Shown here piece after piece: positions 62,865 to 64,000 of a DNA stretch of 64,000 bases (positions within the stretch are counted from its first letter, which is position 1; each line of letters opens with the position of its first letter). Source of the DNA: an uncultured Tateyamaria sp. (GTDB lineage Bacteria; Pseudomonadota; Alphaproteobacteria; Rhodobacterales; Rhodobacteraceae); contig NZ_CANNCF010000002.1 of the NCBI RefSeq assembly GCF_947503045.1, positions 651,501 to 715,500 of the forward strand, written 5' to 3'. The notes below the pieces were generated by a model that saw nothing but the letters and a program-made list of their open reading frames with translations, had not been told where the DNA came from and searched no databases. Position numbers and translations under genes: made by a program.

Positions 62865-63908
62865 TCACGCGGATTCACGCACCTTGATCTCTCCATCCAG
62901 CAACCGGACGAATTGCTCGTCGGGGCTTTTCTTGGCCTGGATCGCGCCGACCAGACGTGACACGGCAGTGCGCCCGATCTCGTCCACGTTTTGCGCCACT
63001 GTCGTCAGGCTGGGCACGGTGTAGGGACACAGCGGATAGTCGTCATGCCCCATGATCCGCAAGCCGCCCACACGTTTGCTACCCGGCTCCAGCCCATGCG
63101 AGGCGGCGGCGCGCAGAGCGCCAATGGCCACACGGTCGTTCACACACAGGATCGAGGACTCCAGCAAGCGCCCGGCGGCGAATTCGCGATCCAACACCGC
63201 CTGACCGTGGGCCTCAAACAACCCATTGTCCTGAATCATCTCCGTGCCGATGATCTTTGGCTCGTGACCCAGCTCTTCCATTTTGGCGATGTAGGCGTGC
63301 TCGCGCTCCATCGCGTTAAAGTTCACGCGGGGCATGGCCAGAAACACCGGCGGCGCGCCCACACGGCTGAGGTATTCGGTGGCAAGGCCCGTGCTTTGCA
63401 CATGGTTGGTGCCGACAAAATCGACATCTGGCATGTTCTTGGGCCGGGAATCGAACAGCATAGTGGGCAGGCGGGACCGCAGGCGATCATAGGCCTTGAG
63501 GTCACTGTGGTTGCCAAGCGGCGAAACAAGCGCGCCATCGACACTCATCGACATAAAGGTCTCCGCCGCACGCGCCTCGATCAACGGATCGGAATGTGAG
63601 CATTGCGTGATGACAGTAAATCCGGCCTCCATCGCGGCACGTTCGATCGCCTCGAGCAGCTTGGTGAAAAACAGATCGTTCAGGTAGGGAATGATCACCC
63701 CGATCATGCCCGTAGACTTCCGGTTCAGCCGCGTGGCGAAAAAGTTCGGAACGTATTCGACACGTTCAAGGCCCTGCGCAATCCGGTCACGGGACGTCCG
63801 GCTGACACGCTCGGGGTCCTGAAAATACCGCGACAGCGTTGGTCGGGATACGCCGATGGCCACGGCCAGCTCTTCCATCGTGTCGATACGTTTCTTGTGG
63901 TCCTGCAC
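62865..63908 (-). CDS. LacI-family transcriptional regulator
   Basis: The 347-residue protein has an N-terminal LacI helix-turn-helix (TMEELAVAIGVSRPTLSRYFQ), a hinge (EYVPNFFATRLNRKSTGMIGVIIP) and a sugar-binding-like domain ending VPSLTTVAQNVDEIGRTAVSRL. It converges on the Rieske gene and most likely controls genes beyond the right edge. It is distinct from the LacI at 37422. Confidence 0.92.
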   Translation of the reverse strand: MQDHKKRIDTMEELAVAIGVSRPTLSRYFQDPERVSRTSRDRIAQGLERVEYVPNFFATRLNRKSTGMIGVIIPYLNDLFFTKLLEAIERAAMEAGFTVITQCSHSDPLIEARAAETFMSMSVDGALVSPLGNHSDLKAYDRLRSRLPTMLFDSRPKNMPDVDFVGTNHVQSTGLATEYLSRVGAPPVFLAMPRVNFNAMEREHAYIAKMEELGHEPKIIGTEMIQDNGLFEAHGQAVLDREFAAGRLLESSILCVNDRVAIGALRAAASHGLEPGSKRVGGLRIMGHDDYPLCPYTVPSLTTVAQNVDEIGRTAVSRLVGAIQAKKSPDEQFVRLLDGEIKVRESA

Positions 63909-63936
63909 AGGACAACCCCTTTACTGTTCCGCAAGC

Positions 63937-63961
63937 GCCACCATATCCGGATTCGGGTGGC
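63937..63961. promoter_or_regulatory. Inverted repeat upstream of the second LacI gene
   Basis: GCCACC and GGTGGC flank 13 bp that contain the smaller palindrome ATCCGGAT. It lies 29 bp before the LacI start and may be its operator, though it does not match the central-CG LacI consensus well. Confidence 0.35.
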
Positions 63962-64000
63962 ATTTTTTGACGCGCGCGAAAAATTCTCCCGTATCTTTTC

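Noticed and set aside
1-64000. Prophage, genomic island or defence system
   Set aside because: No integrase, transposase, phage structural, toxin-antitoxin or restriction gene was seen; the single tRNA (Lys, 14336) is intact with no duplicated 3' end found nearby.

Overview
The window is high-GC chromosomal DNA from an alphaproteobacterium of the Rhodobacteraceae, most likely the marine Roseobacter group. This is inferred from gene content: a petABC cytochrome bc1 operon, a VPLPA-CTERM surface protein, a RibH2-type lumazine synthase, glycolate oxidase glcDEF, sulfonate (DHPS/sulfolactate) catabolism, TRAP transporters, BKACE and dimethylglycine-dehydrogenase-like enzymes, and a complete hut cluster. 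No phage, insertion sequence, integrase or CRISPR array was seen.

Bases 1-12,000 hold a partial DMT transporter, a DM13 protein divergent from a TetR regulator with a palindromic operator between them, aroC, a VPLPA-CTERM protein, a TPP-riboswitch-controlled thiBPQ operon converging on an FMN-riboswitch-controlled ribH, a PaiB-like flavin protein, a GST, and petABC. Upstream of petABC are four GTGCAC palindromes spaced exactly 11 bp apart. Bases 12,000-30,300 are mostly housekeeping: dapF-mtaB, tRNA-Lys, mtgA, a GST, queG, a hydantoinase-like gene, an Hsp20 with a sigma-32-like promoter, two tandem trypsin-like proteases, glcD-glcE-(membrane protein)-glcF, rsfS-rlmH and an MscS channel. Five copies of one dispersed intergenic repeat lie here. 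Two of them appear to supply translation-initiation sequence to their neighbours (queG and glcE).

Bases 30,300-36,000 carry leuCD and leuB, separated by a membrane protein and an exported phosphatase/nuclease-like protein. Bases 36,400-49,400 carry a DMT transporter and then a LacI regulator with a textbook operator, facing a long same-strand cluster: hpsN, hpsO, hpsP, a universal stress protein, comD, comE and slcD. These genes predict oxidation of 2,3-dihydroxypropane-1-sulfonate through sulfolactate and sulfopyruvate to sulfoacetaldehyde. The cluster continues into an FAD amino-acid-oxidase-like gene, a TRAP transporter and an Asp/Glu-racemase-like gene.

Bases 49,400-64,000 are nitrogen and one-carbon catabolism. 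A BKACE enzyme is divergent from a dimethylglycine-dehydrogenase-like and MttB-like pair that looks built to demethylate a quaternary amine. Next comes a full five-step histidine pathway (hutC-hutF divergent from hutI-hutH-hutG-hutU) with a HutC-type operator in the divergent promoter. A Rieske oxygenase of the VanA type follows hutU by 3 bp, and a LacI regulator closes the window. The least explained parts are the amine module next to hut, the Rieske gene inside the hut operon, the amino-acid-oxidase/racemase pair around the TRAP transporter in the sulfonate cluster, and the phased GTGCAC array. All calls are from reading sequence only; no database search was run.
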